The position numbers and the translations under genes are program-made. Positions 37,628 through 48,031 of a stretch of 64,000 nucleotides of DNA are shown in pieces; position 1 is the first letter of the stretch; each line of letters opens with the position of its first letter. The notes under the pieces are model-generated. The model was given only the letters and a program-made list of their open reading frames with translations. It was not told the DNA's origin and did not search any database. The DNA is from Stakelama sediminis (GTDB lineage Bacteria; Pseudomonadota; Alphaproteobacteria; Sphingomonadales; Sphingomonadaceae). Location: contig NZ_JACIJI010000006.1 in NCBI RefSeq assembly GCF_014199335.1, forward strand, positions 62,001 through 126,000. The letters are read 5' to 3'.

Positions 37628-40016
37628 TCAGAACTTCGCGCCGAAGGTAACGAACACCTGACGCGGATTGCCGTAATAGGCGGTCAGTACGCCCTCCGCG
37701 CCCAGCGTCGGGATGTAATTGCCGCTGGCGTTGCGCAGGAAATTACCGGTGTCGGGATCCTGGGCCAGGAAGTTGTATCCCGACACGATATAGCGCTTGT
37801 CGGTCAGGTTGCGGCCGTGCACGCCGATCGAATAGCGGTCGTTGATATGCCAGACGATATTGGCGTTGAGCAGCGCATAGGCGGCCTGATCGAGCATCGG
37901 CGTGCGCAGTTCGAACTGCTGCGTGCTGCTGCGATAGGAAACCGTCGCACTGGCATCGACCGATCCCGCGCCGACCGGCGTCGAATAGCCCAGCGTGCCG
38001 CTGGCCGTCCATGCGGGCGTGTTCTGGAACGCGCGTTCACTGGCGACGTCGATCCCGCGGCTGTCGATGAACTGCTTGTATTTGGCGTCGATATAGCCGA
38101 CCGACCAGGCGATGTTGAGCTGATCGCCCACGGTGCCCATGTCGCGCGCGGCGATCAGATTGCCTTCGAACTCGACGCCCTTGATCTTCGCCTTACCGGC
38201 ATTGGTAGTGACGCCGATAAAGGTCTGCTGGCCGTTGATGACAGTGCCCACCGATCCGGGCACCTGCACATCGCGATAATCGGCGATGAAGCCGTCGAGA
38301 GCAAAGCGCAGACGCCGGTCGAACAGCGCCGCTTTATAGCCGACTTCATAGCTGTCGACCGTTTCGGGATCGAAGGTCATGAAGTTATAGACTTCGTTAT
38401 AGCTGACGGTGCCGTCGCCATTGGTGTCGGGCGCTGCGGTGGAAACGCCACGCGGGTCGAACCCGCCGCCTTTGAAGCCCTTGGCATAGCTGATGTAGAA
38501 ATTCTGGTCGGGCGTCGGCTTGAAGCTGAACGACGCACGCGGGGTGAACTCCTTGAACCCGCGCGTTCCCCGGAAGTTCGACTGGGTGAGGATCAGCGTG
38601 CCGCCACCGCCGAAATAGGGCGATCCGCCGCCGATATAGACACCGCGATTAATGTCGGACGTGCGGTTGTCCCAGGTATAGCGCCCGCCCAGCGACAGGC
38701 TGAATTTCGGTGTGAAATCATAGGTGAAGTCACCGAAGATCGCGACCGTATCGGTATCGACCTGCCCGAACGTCAGTGCCGTGACGGTGGCGGGCAGGCG
38801 CACGTCGAACACGGTGCGTGCGCTGGCGTCGAGATAATAGAGGCCGACCAGCCCGTTCAGCTTGCCGGTATCGACTAGCAACTGCACTTCCTGCGAAAAC
38901 TGCTTGTTGTTGTAATAGGCGGGCACGTCGAGATCGACGGCGGGCAGCGCATCGAAATCGATCGGGGTGGCGCTGTCATCCTTGCGATAGGCCATGATCG
39001 AGCGGAAGGTCAGCCAGTCGGCGGGATGCGCCTCGGTCAGCCAGGTCACGCCCCAGGCCTTTACGTCCTGATGCGGATCGTTCAGCCCGCCACGGCTGTC
39101 ATAGACATCGCTGAGCGGCGGAATCCCGCTGGCAAGGCTGGTAATCAGCCGATGGCCGCCGCGCGGATTGCTCATATCATGGGTATAGTCGCCCGAAACA
39201 CGCATGAAGAGCGCGCTGCTCGGTTCGAATTCCAGCGTGCCGCGTGCGGCCCAGATATCCTTGTTGTAATTCTGCTGCCCGGTGGTGAGGTTCTTGCCGA
39301 ACCCGTCGCGGCTCAGCCGTGCGACCGCGCCGCCGATCTTGAACGTACCGTCGCCGATCGGCGTACCCGCCGACACCACCAGATCGGCCTGATTATAGCT
39401 GCCATAGGTACCGCGAATGTTGAGCGTCGGCGTATCGCCCAGCCGCTTGGTCACATATTTGACGGCGCCGCCAATGGTGTTGCGGCCATAGAGCGTGCCC
39501 TGCGGTCCGCGCAGCACTTCGATCCGCTCGACATCGTAAATATCGAGCACCGCGGCCTGTGGCCGGTTGAGATAGACATCGTCGAGATAGACGCCGACAC
39601 CGGGTTCGAAACCCGCGACCGGGTCCTGCTGGCCGACGCCGCGAATAAAGGCGGTCAGCGTCGAATTGGTGCCGCGCGATACTTCCAGCGTGACGTTGGG
39701 CGTGGTTTCGGAAAGATCGGTGACGTCGAGCGCGCCGGCCTGTTGCAGCGCCGCGCCGGTATAGGCGGTAACCGCAATCGGCACGTCGAGCAGCGTTTCG
39801 GCCCGACGCCGCGCGGTGACGATGATTTCGTTATCGCCCTGATCGACGCTGGCGGCAACGTCCGCCTGTTGCTGCGCCTGCCGTTCGGCGCCGGTTTGCG
39901 TCGTGGACTTGCTATTGGTGTCGGTCGATTGTGCATAAGCAGGCAGCGCGGATATTGCCAGAATGGCGGCGCTGGCCATCAGATACGGACGTGCATACAG
40001 ATTCAGGCGAACCATG
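37628..40016 (-). CDS. TonB-dependent outer-membrane receptor
   Basis: Ligand-gated outer-membrane transporter. The ATG at 40016, after GGGGAGGAAT, gives a signal peptide ending near PAYAQS. After a polar spacer the TonB box/plug begins (EIIVTARRRAETLLDVPIAVTAYTG) with the plug motifs VGVYLDDVYLNR and VLRGPQGTLYGRNTIGG. The 22-strand barrel ends in the aromatic VTFGAKF. It has 795 residues. It is divergent from a TetR gene and precedes an MFS transporter, suggesting a TetR-controlled uptake locus for an unidentified organic compound rather than iron. Confidence 0.92.
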
Positions 40017-40034
40017 CGTAATTCCTCCCCTGTG

Positions 40035-40101
40035 AACCCCGTTTCAGCACGGGGTTGTGCGTTCTTGTCCGAAGCTATACTGAAACCTGAACCGGGTTTC
40101 A
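40035..40101. promoter_or_regulatory. Operator candidates between TonB receptor and TetR genes
   Basis: Two inverted repeats lie in the 112-bp divergent promoter region. One at 40081-40101 has arms TGAAACC and GGTTTCA around a 7-bp spacer. One at 40035-40056 has arms AACCCCG and CGGGGTT around 8 bp containing TTTCAGCA. The shared GTTTCA element suggests one regulator, most likely the neighbouring TetR protein. Confidence 0.5.
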
Positions 40102-40128
40102 ACTTCCGGATGTGGGGGGAGAGGATAA

Positions 40129-40770
40129 ATGGCATCCGAGCGTGACCGGGATGCAACAGCACCCGTCTCTGCGGCAAGCAGCGGGAAGGAGCCCCGAACG
40201 GCGCGGGGGCGCCGGACGTTGCGCGCCATTCTGGATGCGGCAGCGGCGGAATTCGGCGAAAAAGGTTTTCACGAAGGCTCGATCAGCGGGATCACGCGCC
40301 GCGCCGGTGTCGCGCTGGGCAGCTTCTACACCTATTTCGATTCGAAGGACGATGTGTTCCGCGCACTCGTGCGCGATATGTCCGGGCAGGTGCGCGACCA
40401 TGTCGCACCGGGCATCCGCTCCGCCCCCGATCAGCTTGCCGCCGAACGCGCGGGCCTGCTGCATTTCATTGAGTTCGTGCGCGATCACAAGGAAATCTAT
40501 CGCATCATCGACGAAGCCGAATTCGTCGATCCCGAAAGTTTTCGGCTGCACTATGTTTCAACCGCCGAGCGTATTCAGGCGCGTATTCAGGCCGCCGCCG
40601 AACGCGGCGAGGTGCGCGACGGCATGTCGGAAGTCCATGCCTGGGCGATCATGGGCATGAACGTGTTTCTGGGGCTGCGCTACGGGGTATGGGACGATTC
40701 GATCACGCCTGACATAGTGGCGGATGCGGCCGCCGACCTGCTGACCAATGGCATCGGCCCGAAGGACTGA
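40129..40770 (+). CDS. TetR/AcrR family transcriptional regulator
   Basis: Repressor of 213 residues. The N-terminal HTH shows LRAILDAAAAEFGEKGFHEGSISGITRRAGVALGSFYTYFDSK-type features, here cited as the SFYTYFDSKDDVF recognition end. The C-terminal ligand domain has EIYRIIDEAEFVDPESFRLHY. It is divergent from the TonB receptor gene and probably controls it by binding the palindromes between them. Its inducer is unknown. Confidence 0.88.
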   Translation: MASERDRDATAPVSAASSGKEPRTARGRRTLRAILDAAAAEFGEKGFHEGSISGITRRAGVALGSFYTYFDSKDDVFRALVRDMSGQVRDHVAPGIRSAPDQLAAERAGLLHFIEFVRDHKEIYRIIDEAEFVDPESFRLHYVSTAERIQARIQAAAERGEVRDGMSEVHAWAIMGMNVFLGLRYGVWDDSITPDIVADAAADLLTNGIGPKD

Positions 40771-40778
40771 GCTGCCGA

Positions 40779-41756
40779 CTATAGTCCCTCGTCGCGTAAC
40801 GGACGATTGAGCAAGGCATCGACCACCGGTTCGACGCCTGCGCCTTCCAGCAACGCACAGACTGCGCGCGTGATCGGCATGTCGACGCCTGCCTCCAGAG
40901 CCGCCTCCCGCAGCACCGGCGCAGTCGCTGCGCCCTCGGCTACGGTACGACGATCCTCCAGCAGCTCGCGCGCCGATTTGCCCTGACCCAGCCCGACTCC
41001 CAGCGAGAAATTACGCGAACTGGTCGAGGAACAGGTCAGCACCAGATCGCCAAGGCCCGACAGCCCGGCAAGCGTTTCGGGACTTGCCCCCCGCGCCACA
41101 CCAAAGCGGGTCATTTCGGCAAATCCCCGCGCGATCATCGCGGCGCGTGCATTCTGCCCGAACCCCGCGCCGTCGACCACGCCACAGGCGATGGCGAGCA
41201 CATTCTTCACCGCACCGCCGATTTCGGCCCCGATGACGTCGGCCGAGCCATAAGGACGGAATGCCGGGCTTGCGAGGCGCATTACCAGCCGGTCGCGCAG
41301 TCCCTGATCCTCACATGCCAGCGTGACGGCGGTGGGCAGTCCTTTTGCGACCTCATGTGCGAAGGTCGGGCCGGACAGCACCGCGATCGGCGCGTCGGGA
41401 CAGACTTCGCGTGCCACTTCGCTCATCAGCCTGCCGCCGCCCGCTTCGATCCCCTTGGCGCACAGCACCAGCGGAATTTCGCACACCGGCGCATTCGACA
41501 GCACATGGCGCAGATGCTGGGCAGGGGCCACGACCAGCAGCGCGTCGCAACTGCCCAGCACTTCCATGCTCGATGTTGCCGACACTGCGTTCGACAGGGG
41601 AATGCCGGGCAGGAAGATCGGGTTTTGATGCTGGCGGTTGATCGCGTCGGCGACTTCCTGCTCGCGCGCCCATAACAGCACCGGATCGTCGTCGCGCGCG
41701 GCGACCTGTGCCAGTGCGGTGCCCCAGGCACCGGCTCCGATAACGCCCAGTTTCAT
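40779..41756 (-). CDS. gpsA: Glycerol-3-phosphate dehydrogenase [NAD(P)+]
   Basis: Makes sn-glycerol 3-phosphate for phospholipid synthesis. The dinucleotide-binding [17 protein letters not shown] is at the N terminus. [17 protein letters not shown], the catalytic Lys in [14 protein letters not shown] and the [16 protein letters not shown] motif follow. The ATG at 41756 overlaps the tsaD stop as ATGA and gives 325 residues; the longer open frame is ignored. Confidence 0.95.
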   Translation of the reverse strand: MKLGVIGAGAWGTALAQVAARDDDPVLLWAREQEVADAINRQHQNPIFLPGIPLSNAVSATSSMEVLGSCDALLVVAPAQHLRHVLSNAPVCEIPLVLCAKGIEAGGGRLMSEVAREVCPDAPIAVLSGPTFAHEVAKGLPTAVTLACEDQGLRDRLVMRLASPAFRPYGSADVIGAEIGGAVKNVLAIACGVVDGAGFGQNARAAMIARGFAEMTRFGVARGASPETLAGLSGLGDLVLTCSSTSSRNFSLGVGLGQGKSARELLEDRRTVAEGAATAPVLREAALEAGVDMPITRAVCALLEGAGVEPVVDALLNRPLRDEGL

Positions 41757-42787
41757 GCTTTCACTCCTGCTCCGCGCACGCGTTCCGCATCCGGATCGAG
41801 CGGCCAGCGCGCCCGCGCCGGGGTGTCGAGCGGATCGGTCAGCCCGGCGGCATGGCGTTCCACACCCGCCCAGGCGATCATCGCGGCATTGTCGGTACAC
41901 AGCCATTGCGGCGGTGCGATAAAGGGCAGGCCGTGCGCACCCGCCAGTTGCTGTAACGCGCCGCGTACCGCGCCATTGGCTGCGACGCCGCCCGCGACGA
42001 CCAGCGCAGTGACGCCGTCTACCCGATCCAGCGCACGGGTGGTGCGGTCGATCAGGCAATCGACCACCGCCTGCTGAAATGATGCGGCAATATCCTCAGG
42101 CCGGTATTTCCCGGCGTCGCGGGCGCGCAGCACCGCGCTTTTCAGCCCCGCAAAGGAAAAATGCGGTTCGCGCGATCCGACCAGCGGGCGCGGCAACGGC
42201 ACGGCATCGGCATCGCCCTTCGCCGCTGTGCGTTCGACCGCAGGGCCGCCGGGAAATCCCAGGTCGAGCAGCTTCGCGGTCTTGTCGAATGCCTCACCCG
42301 CAGCATCGTCGATGGTGGTGGCAAGCCGACGATAACGACCGGCACCTTTGACCAGCAGCAACTGGCAATGCCCGCCCGATACCAGCAGCAGCAGATAAGG
42401 AAAGCGAAGCTCCGGATCGGCCAGACGCGGGCTGAGGGCATGGCCCTCCAGATGATTGACCGCGATCAGCGGCTTGCCGCTCGCCAGCGCCAGTGCCTTG
42501 CCGGTGACAAGACCGACCATCACCCCGCCGATCAGCCCCGGCCCGGCAGTCGCGGCGATGGCGTCAACCTGCGCCAGCGTCATATGCGCTTCGTCCAGTG
42601 TCGCCTCGACCAGCGGGGCCAGCATCTCGACATGCGCACGCGCGGCGATTTCGGGCACGACGCCGCCATAGGGCGCGTGATGCGCTTCCTGTCCCGCCAG
42701 CTTGTGGGCAAGGATACGGCGATCATGCGTTACCAGCGCAGCCGCGGTTTCGTCGCAGCTCGATTCAAGACCCAGAATGACGGTCAT
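41753..42787 (-). CDS. tsaD: tRNA N6-adenosine threonylcarbamoyltransferase TsaD
   Basis: Catalytic subunit for t6A37 formation in tRNAs reading ANN codons. The ASKHA-fold signatures [16 protein letters not shown], the metal-binding HxxxH in [13 protein letters not shown], and [12 protein letters not shown] are present, with [13 protein letters not shown] near the C terminus. The ATG at 42787 begins [10 protein letters not shown]; a start three codons earlier is possible. 344 residues. Confidence 0.95.
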   Translation of the reverse strand: MTVILGLESSCDETAAALVTHDRRILAHKLAGQEAHHAPYGGVVPEIAARAHVEMLAPLVEATLDEAHMTLAQVDAIAATAGPGLIGGVMVGLVTGKALALASGKPLIAVNHLEGHALSPRLADPELRFPYLLLLVSGGHCQLLLVKGAGRYRRLATTIDDAAGEAFDKTAKLLDLGFPGGPAVERTAAKGDADAVPLPRPLVGSREPHFSFAGLKSAVLRARDAGKYRPEDIAASFQQAVVDCLIDRTTRALDRVDGVTALVVAGGVAANGAVRGALQQLAGAHGLPFIAPPQWLCTDNAAMIAWAGVERHAAGLTDPLDTPARARWPLDPDAERVRGAGVKA

Positions 42788-42827
42788 GGCTTCCATCTAG
42801 CCACTCACGGGGCTAGCACAAGCCGCG

Positions 42828-43745
42828 ATGCCAAGACTTCGCCTCGGAACCCGCGGTTCGCCCCTCGCCCTCACCCAGGCCGCGATGGTGCGCGCCGCCC
42901 TGATCGAACGCCATGGCTGGGGCGTGGACGATATCGCCGTGACGGTCGTAAAGACCACCGGCGACAGGGTGCAGGACCGCGCCCTGGCTGAAATCGGCGG
43001 CAAGGCGCTGTGGACCAAGGAACTCGATCGCGCGCTGCTCGACGGCGACATCGATTGCGCGGTGCATTCGATGAAGGATGTTGAGACGATCCGGCCCGTC
43101 AGCATCGCCCTTGCCGCCATGTTGCCGCGTGCCGATGTGCGCGACCGGATCATCGGCGCGGAATCGGTTGCGGCGCTGCGTGAAGGTGCGGTCGTCGGTA
43201 CCAGCAGCCCACGCCGCGCCGCGCAGTTACAGCACCGTCGTCCGGACCTGAAAACCGTGCTGTTTCGCGGCAATGTCGATACCCGGCTGGCGAAGCTGCG
43301 GGCAGGAGAGGCGGATGCGACGCTGCTCGCTTCAGCGGGGCTGGAGCGGCTGGAACGCCATGACGTCGGTACGGTGATTCCGCTGGAGGAGATGCTGCCC
43401 GCCCCGTCGCAGGGCGCGGTGGGGATAGAGGTACGCGCAGACGATGCCGCGACCCGCTCGCTACTCGCGGCGATTGATGACGCGCCGACCAGCGCCTGTG
43501 TGCGGGCGGAGCGTGCGCTGCTGGCGGCACTGGGCGCGGATTGCCAGTCGCCGGTTGCAGCACTGGCCGTGCCCGATGGAGAGCGGCTGTGGCTGCGCGC
43601 GGAACTGTATAGCGAGGACGGTGCGGAGCGTATCGGGGGTGAAGCGCGCGGCGCGATGGGCGATCCCGACTTTCCCGCGCGGCTTGCCGCCGACCTGCTC
43701 GACCGTGCCGTGCCCGCCATCCGCCGCCTGTTCGCCGGGCCATGA
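42828..43745 (+). CDS. hemC: Hydroxymethylbilane synthase
   Basis: Polymerises four porphobilinogens into hydroxymethylbilane. Family landmarks are RLGTRGSPLALTQAAMV, the VVGTSSPRRAAQL phosphate/propionate-binding segment, FRGNVDTRLAKL, and the dipyrromethane cofactor Cys in GADCQSPVAALA. It has 305 residues. The tsaD/hemC starts are 40 bp apart and divergent. hemD overlaps the end by four bases. Confidence 0.95.
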   Translation: MPRLRLGTRGSPLALTQAAMVRAALIERHGWGVDDIAVTVVKTTGDRVQDRALAEIGGKALWTKELDRALLDGDIDCAVHSMKDVETIRPVSIALAAMLPRADVRDRIIGAESVAALREGAVVGTSSPRRAAQLQHRRPDLKTVLFRGNVDTRLAKLRAGEADATLLASAGLERLERHDVGTVIPLEEMLPAPSQGAVGIEVRADDAATRSLLAAIDDAPTSACVRAERALLAALGADCQSPVAALAVPDGERLWLRAELYSEDGAERIGGEARGAMGDPDFPARLAADLLDRAVPAIRRLFAGP

Positions 43746-44428
43746 TGCCGCGGCTGGCAGTGTTGCGGCCCGAACCCGGAAATGCGGTGACCATGGCGCG
43801 CGTGCAGGCGACGGGCATGGCGGCACTGTCGCTTCCCTTGTTCGCTGTGCGCTCGCTGGAATGGGATGCACCCGACCCGACCACATTCGATGCGCTGATC
43901 CTGACCAGCGCCAATGCGGTGCGCCATGCGGGTGGGCAGTTGGATGCGTTGCGCACCCTGCCGGTCTATGCGGTCGGGACCGCCACTGCCGATGCCGCAC
44001 GCACTGCCGGCTTGCGCGTGGAAGCGACCGGCCACCGGGATGCCGACGCCCTGCTCGCCATGGCCGAGGCGCAAGGCGTGCGCCGTGCATTGCATCTCGC
44101 CGGACGCGAGCATCGGCTGCGGGCCGGGGGTGTGGTGGCGTCCGTTCTCCCCATCTACGCCGCGGACGTGCTGGAGGTGTCGGAGAAAGACGCCATGACG
44201 CTGATCGATACCATCGCGCTTCTTCATTCGCCCCGTGCTGGCAACCGGCTTGCCGATATCGTCACCGCGCATCGTCTGGACCGCACCCGAATTGCGCTTG
44301 CCGCGATCAGCGCGGCCGCCGCCCAGGCCGCAGGGAAGGGGTGGCGCACCGTCACGATAGCGTCCGAACCGACCGATGCTGCACTCATCGCTGCCGCAGC
44401 ACAGATTGACCCCGCGTCCCGACCCTAG
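43742..44428 (+). CDS. hemD: Uroporphyrinogen-III synthase
   Basis: Cyclises hydroxymethylbilane with inversion of ring D. Sequence conservation in this family is weak. The identification rests on LRPEPGNAVTMARVQATG at the start, LILTSANAVRHAG, the VYAVGTATADAAR strand, the LHSPRAGNRLADIV element, and position directly after hemC. It has 228 residues. Confidence 0.9.
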   Translation: MMPRLAVLRPEPGNAVTMARVQATGMAALSLPLFAVRSLEWDAPDPTTFDALILTSANAVRHAGGQLDALRTLPVYAVGTATADAARTAGLRVEATGHRDADALLAMAEAQGVRRALHLAGREHRLRAGGVVASVLPIYAADVLEVSEKDAMTLIDTIALLHSPRAGNRLADIVTAHRLDRTRIALAAISAAAAQAAGKGWRTVTIASEPTDAALIAAAAQIDPASRP

Positions 44429-44441
44429 GATAAGGGCGACG

Positions 44442-45371
44442 ATGAACGGTAAGGACCAGCGTAGCAGCGGCCGAAGCGGCACGTCCATGCGGACGATGCT
44501 GATTGCGGTGGCAATCGCCTTTTGCGTCGGCGTCGCGGCGATGGCGTCTGGCTATTATCTGTGGACCGGCGGCTGGCAGGCGCGCAGCGTACAGCCTGCG
44601 CCGTCGCATGACACCACCGCCGCCGCCCAGACGCCGGAGCCGCTCAACCCGCCATCGGAAGATGTGGCGACGCTCAACAGCCTGGCGACCCGCGAAGCAG
44701 TGCTCGCCAACCAGATGGCGGCGCTCGAACAGCGGCTGTCCAATGTCGATTCGAACAGCCGGGTTGCGTCGACCTTCGCCACGCGCGCGGAAGGGCTGAT
44801 GGTTGCCTTCGCCTCTCGCCGCGCGATCGACCGCGGGCTGCCGCTGACCTATCTCGAAGGACAGTTGCGCGAACGCTTCGCCGCGACGCAGCCGCGGGCG
44901 GTGGCGATCGTCATTACCGCCGCGCATAATCCGGTCACGCTGGAGGATCTGCGGCTCGCGCTCGAAACCATCGGGCCGAACCTGCTGCGCAAGGAGGGCG
45001 CGCGCGGCTGGTGGAGCAGTGTGCGGCGTGAGTTGAGCCAATTGGTGATCATCCGCCATTCCTCGACCCCCGACCCGCGTGCCGGTGAGCGGCTGCAGCG
45101 CGCGAAGCGGATGCTCGATGCCGGGAATGTTCAGGGTTCGCTGGGTGAAGTGATGCAGATGCCCGGCGCGAACGAGGCGACAAGCTGGATTCGCGCGGCC
45201 CGTCGCTATATTCTGGCGCGCAAGGCCCTGGACGCGATCGAGGCGACTGCGCTGGAGGGACCGGAGGTGGTGCAATCGCCTCAGCCTGCGCCGCAGAACC
45301 AGAGCGCACCCGCCACCGGTGCGCCATCCGCCACCACCGACACGACAACGAACCCACAACCACAGGATTGA
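44442..45371 (+). CDS. Mitofilin/Mic60-like membrane protein (COG4223)
   Basis: A 309-residue single-pass protein: short basic cytoplasmic end, one helix (about residues 18-40), a Pro/Thr-rich linker, a coiled coil (EAVLANQMAALEQRLSNVD), and a C-terminal mitofilin-like domain (WWSSVRRELSQLVIIR). Alphaproteobacterial Mic60 homologues, which bend inner membranes, are known to sit beside heme genes in just this order. The ATG at 44442 follows AAGGGCGAC. It ends in a low-complexity Pro/Thr tail. Confidence 0.82.
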   Translation: MNGKDQRSSGRSGTSMRTMLIAVAIAFCVGVAAMASGYYLWTGGWQARSVQPAPSHDTTAAAQTPEPLNPPSEDVATLNSLATREAVLANQMAALEQRLSNVDSNSRVASTFATRAEGLMVAFASRRAIDRGLPLTYLEGQLRERFAATQPRAVAIVITAAHNPVTLEDLRLALETIGPNLLRKEGARGWWSSVRRELSQLVIIRHSSTPDPRAGERLQRAKRMLDAGNVQGSLGEVMQMPGANEATSWIRAARRYILARKALDAIEATALEGPEVVQSPQPAPQNQSAPATGAPSATTDTTTNPQPQD

Positions 45372-45377
45372 GAGGAT

Positions 45378-46562
45378 ATGGCAGGCATGGCCCGCTTCGA
45401 CTGGCGCGACCCGCTGGGGCTGGAGGCACAGCTCAGCGAAGAAGAACGCATGGTGCGCGATACCGCGCACGGATTTGCGCGCACGCAATTGCTGCCGCGC
45501 GTGACGCGGGCGTTCATGGATGAAACCGTCGACCGCGACATTTTCACGCAAATGGGGGAGCTTGGCCTGTTGGGGCCGACCATTCCCACCGAATATGGCG
45601 GCGCGGGTCTGGGCTATGTCAGCTATGGCCTGATCGCGCGCGAGGTGGAGGCCGTGGATTCGGGCTATCGTTCGATGATGAGCGTGCAGTCGAGCCTCGT
45701 CATGCACCCGATCCATGCCTATGGCAGTGAGGAGCAGCGCCGCAAATATCTGCCCAAACTGGCGAGTGGCGAATGGGTCGGCTGTTTCGGCCTGACCGAG
45801 CCGGAGGCAGGCTCCGACCCCGGTGGAATGCGCACCCGCGCTGAAAAGATCGACGGCGGCTATCGCCTGACGGGTTCGAAAATGTGGATCAGCAATGCGC
45901 CGATCGCCGATGTCTTCGTCATCTGGGCGAAATCGGACGCGCATGACGGCAAGATTCGCGGCTTCGTCCTTGAAAAGGGGATGAAGGGCCTGTCCGCGCC
46001 GACGATCGAGGGCAAGCTCAGCCTGCGTACCTCGGTCACCGGTGAGGTGGTGATGGACGGGGTGGAAGTGGGCGAGGATGCGCTGCTTCCCGATGTCGAG
46101 GGGCTGAAGGGGCCGTTCGGATGCCTTAACCGCGCGCGTTTCGGCATTGCCTGGGGCAGCATGGGGGCCGCGGAATTCTGTATGCAGGCCGCGCGCGACT
46201 ATACGCTCGACCGCAAGCAGTTCGGTCGCCCGCTGGCGAGCAACCAGCTCATCCAGATCAAGCTGGCCGATATGGAAACCGAAATCGCGTTGGGGTTGCA
46301 GGCATGTCTGCGCGCCGGGCGGATGTTCGATGAAGGCGCGCTGGCGCCCGAAGCCATCTCGATCCTGAAGCGCAACAATTGCGGCAAGGCGCTCGATATC
46401 GCCCGCGTCGCGCGCGACATGCATGGCGGCAACGGCATCGCGGCGGAATTCCACGTCATCCGCCACGCGATCAACCTGGAAACCGTCAACACCTATGAAG
46501 GCACGCATGACGTGCACGGCCTGATCCTCGGCCGTGCGATCACCGGCATCGCGGCGTTCTGA
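45378..46562 (+). CDS. Glutaryl-CoA dehydrogenase-like acyl-CoA dehydrogenase
   Basis: FAD enzyme of 394 residues. The start [22 protein letters not shown] is typical of glutaryl-CoA dehydrogenase. The family signatures [16 protein letters not shown] and [18 protein letters not shown] are present, and the catalytic Glu lies in [11 protein letters not shown] near the C terminus. It would oxidise and decarboxylate glutaryl-CoA to crotonyl-CoA in lysine/tryptophan breakdown. A CoA-transferase gene follows 10 bp after, fitting that pathway. Confidence 0.88.
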   Translation: MAGMARFDWRDPLGLEAQLSEEERMVRDTAHGFARTQLLPRVTRAFMDETVDRDIFTQMGELGLLGPTIPTEYGGAGLGYVSYGLIAREVEAVDSGYRSMMSVQSSLVMHPIHAYGSEEQRRKYLPKLASGEWVGCFGLTEPEAGSDPGGMRTRAEKIDGGYRLTGSKMWISNAPIADVFVIWAKSDAHDGKIRGFVLEKGMKGLSAPTIEGKLSLRTSVTGEVVMDGVEVGEDALLPDVEGLKGPFGCLNRARFGIAWGSMGAAEFCMQAARDYTLDRKQFGRPLASNQLIQIKLADMETEIALGLQACLRAGRMFDEGALAPEAISILKRNNCGKALDIARVARDMHGGNGIAAEFHVIRHAINLETVNTYEGTHDVHGLILGRAITGIAAF

Positions 46563-46572
46563 TCGACGGGGC

Positions 46573-47688
46573 ATGAAACCGCTTGCGGGTATCCGGGTCG
46601 TCGAACTGGCGCGCATTCTGGCCGGACCATGGTGCGGCCAGCTGCTCGCCGATCTCGGCGCGGAAGTCATCAAGGTCGAGCGCCCCGGCGCGGGCGACGA
46701 TACCCGCTATTGGGGGCCGCCCTTCCTGCACAATGCCGACGGCAATGATCTCGACGCCGCTTATTTCCACGCCGCCAATCGTGGTAAGACCAACCGGGCG
46801 ATCGATATCACCACTACCGAGGGACAGGCGGCGGTCCGTGAACTGGTGCGCGACGCCGATGTGGTGATCGAGAATTTCAAGGTCGGCGGGCTGGCGAAAT
46901 ACGGCCTCGACCATGCCGGGCTGAGCGCCGTCAATCCGCGCATCGTCACCTGTTCGATCACCGGGTTCGGCCAGACCGGTCCCTATGCCCGCCGCGCGGG
47001 CTATGACTTCATCATTCAGGGGATGGGCGGCATCATGTCGCTGACCGGGGAGCCGGACGGCGCGCCGCAGAAATCGGGCGTGGCGTTCGCCGATATCTTT
47101 ACCGGTGTCTATTCGGCGGTGGCGATTCTGGCGGCACTGCGGCGGCGCGATGTCGAAGGGGTGGGCGCGCATATCGACATGGCGCTGCTAGATACGCAGG
47201 TCGCGGTGCTCGCCAATCAGGCGCTGAACTGGATGGCGAGCGGACAAGTACCGCATCGCATGGGCAACGGGCACAGCAATCTGGTGCCCTATCAGGCGTT
47301 TGCCGCATCCGACGGCGCGCTCATCATTGCGGTCGGCAACGATGCGCAATTTCGCAAGCTCTGTGCGATCCTCGACCTCGATCTGGCGAGCGATCCGCGC
47401 TTCGCCACCAATCCGGCGCGCGTTGCCAACCGCGATACGCTGATCCCCTTGCTGGAGCAGGCGATCGAGCCGCTGCGCAAGGCCGACCTCGCCGCCGCGC
47501 TGGAGGCGGAGGGCGTGCCTGCCGGTCCGATCAACACTGTCGCGGAAGTCTTCGCCGATCCGCAGGTAACCGCACGCGGCATGCAGATCGCCCCTGGCGG
47601 CCTGCCCGGCGTCGCCAGTCCCATCGTGATCGACGGCGAACGCATGGTATCGGACCGTCCCAGCCCGCCCCGCGCCGCCAACGACTGA
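46573..47688 (+). CDS. CaiB/BaiF family CoA-transferase
   Basis: Family III CoA-transferase of 371 residues. It opens KPLAGIRVVELARILAGPW, with VIKVERPGAGDDTR and the catalytic Asp in GAHIDMALLDTQVAV. The ATG at 46573 is the canonical start. Next to a glutaryl-CoA dehydrogenase it most likely moves CoA between succinyl-CoA and glutarate (SUGCT-like). It is the last core gene before the islands. Confidence 0.88.
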   Translation: MKPLAGIRVVELARILAGPWCGQLLADLGAEVIKVERPGAGDDTRYWGPPFLHNADGNDLDAAYFHAANRGKTNRAIDITTTEGQAAVRELVRDADVVIENFKVGGLAKYGLDHAGLSAVNPRIVTCSITGFGQTGPYARRAGYDFIIQGMGGIMSLTGEPDGAPQKSGVAFADIFTGVYSAVAILAALRRRDVEGVGAHIDMALLDTQVAVLANQALNWMASGQVPHRMGNGHSNLVPYQAFAASDGALIIAVGNDAQFRKLCAILDLDLASDPRFATNPARVANRDTLIPLLEQAIEPLRKADLAAALEAEGVPAGPINTVAEVFADPQVTARGMQIAPGGLPGVASPIVIDGERMVSDRPSPPRAAND

Positions 47689-47800
47689 TTGCAGCCGGGA
47701 ACAGATTCCGTCTTAATAGCGTCGTAGTGGAGTGACGGATGGCGGCAAGCGGCGACTGGGGCACGCATCGCCTTTTAGGAAATGGATTGTGTTTCCGCAG

Positions 47801-47849
47801 AAACTGGAGCGGGCGAAGGGATTCGAACCCTCGACCCCAACCTTGGCAA
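47801..47849 (-). repeat. attachment-site repeat 1, tRNA-Gly(GCC) 3' fragment
   Basis: This 49-bp sequence is identical to 55908-55956. Read on the minus strand it is the 3' part of a tRNA-Gly: TTGCCAA (anticodon GCC), a variable region, the T arm GAGGGTTCGAATCCCTTC, and the acceptor CGCCCGCTCCA. The D arm and 5' acceptor strand are missing. It marks the left end of island A, 183 bp before its integrase. Confidence 0.92.
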
Positions 47850-48031
47850 TTCGATTTAACCGGTTACGACAGAATACGCCAATATACGATTTAGTACGCT
47901 ATTTCAAATAGATATTGCCAACACTGCTACGACGACATAACCTCTAATCCGCCACTAAACGACCGATTTTTATTACGTTGTTATTACTTTTCGGTCTCGC
48001 GGAGCACGCGTAATAAATTGGAGGAGGTTCC

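Noticed and set aside
42797..46673. Long minus-strand frames (563 and 762 codons) opposite hemC-hemD and the acyl-CoA dehydrogenase
   Set aside because: Shadows with low-complexity Arg/Ser/Ala content. The plus-strand genes are certain.
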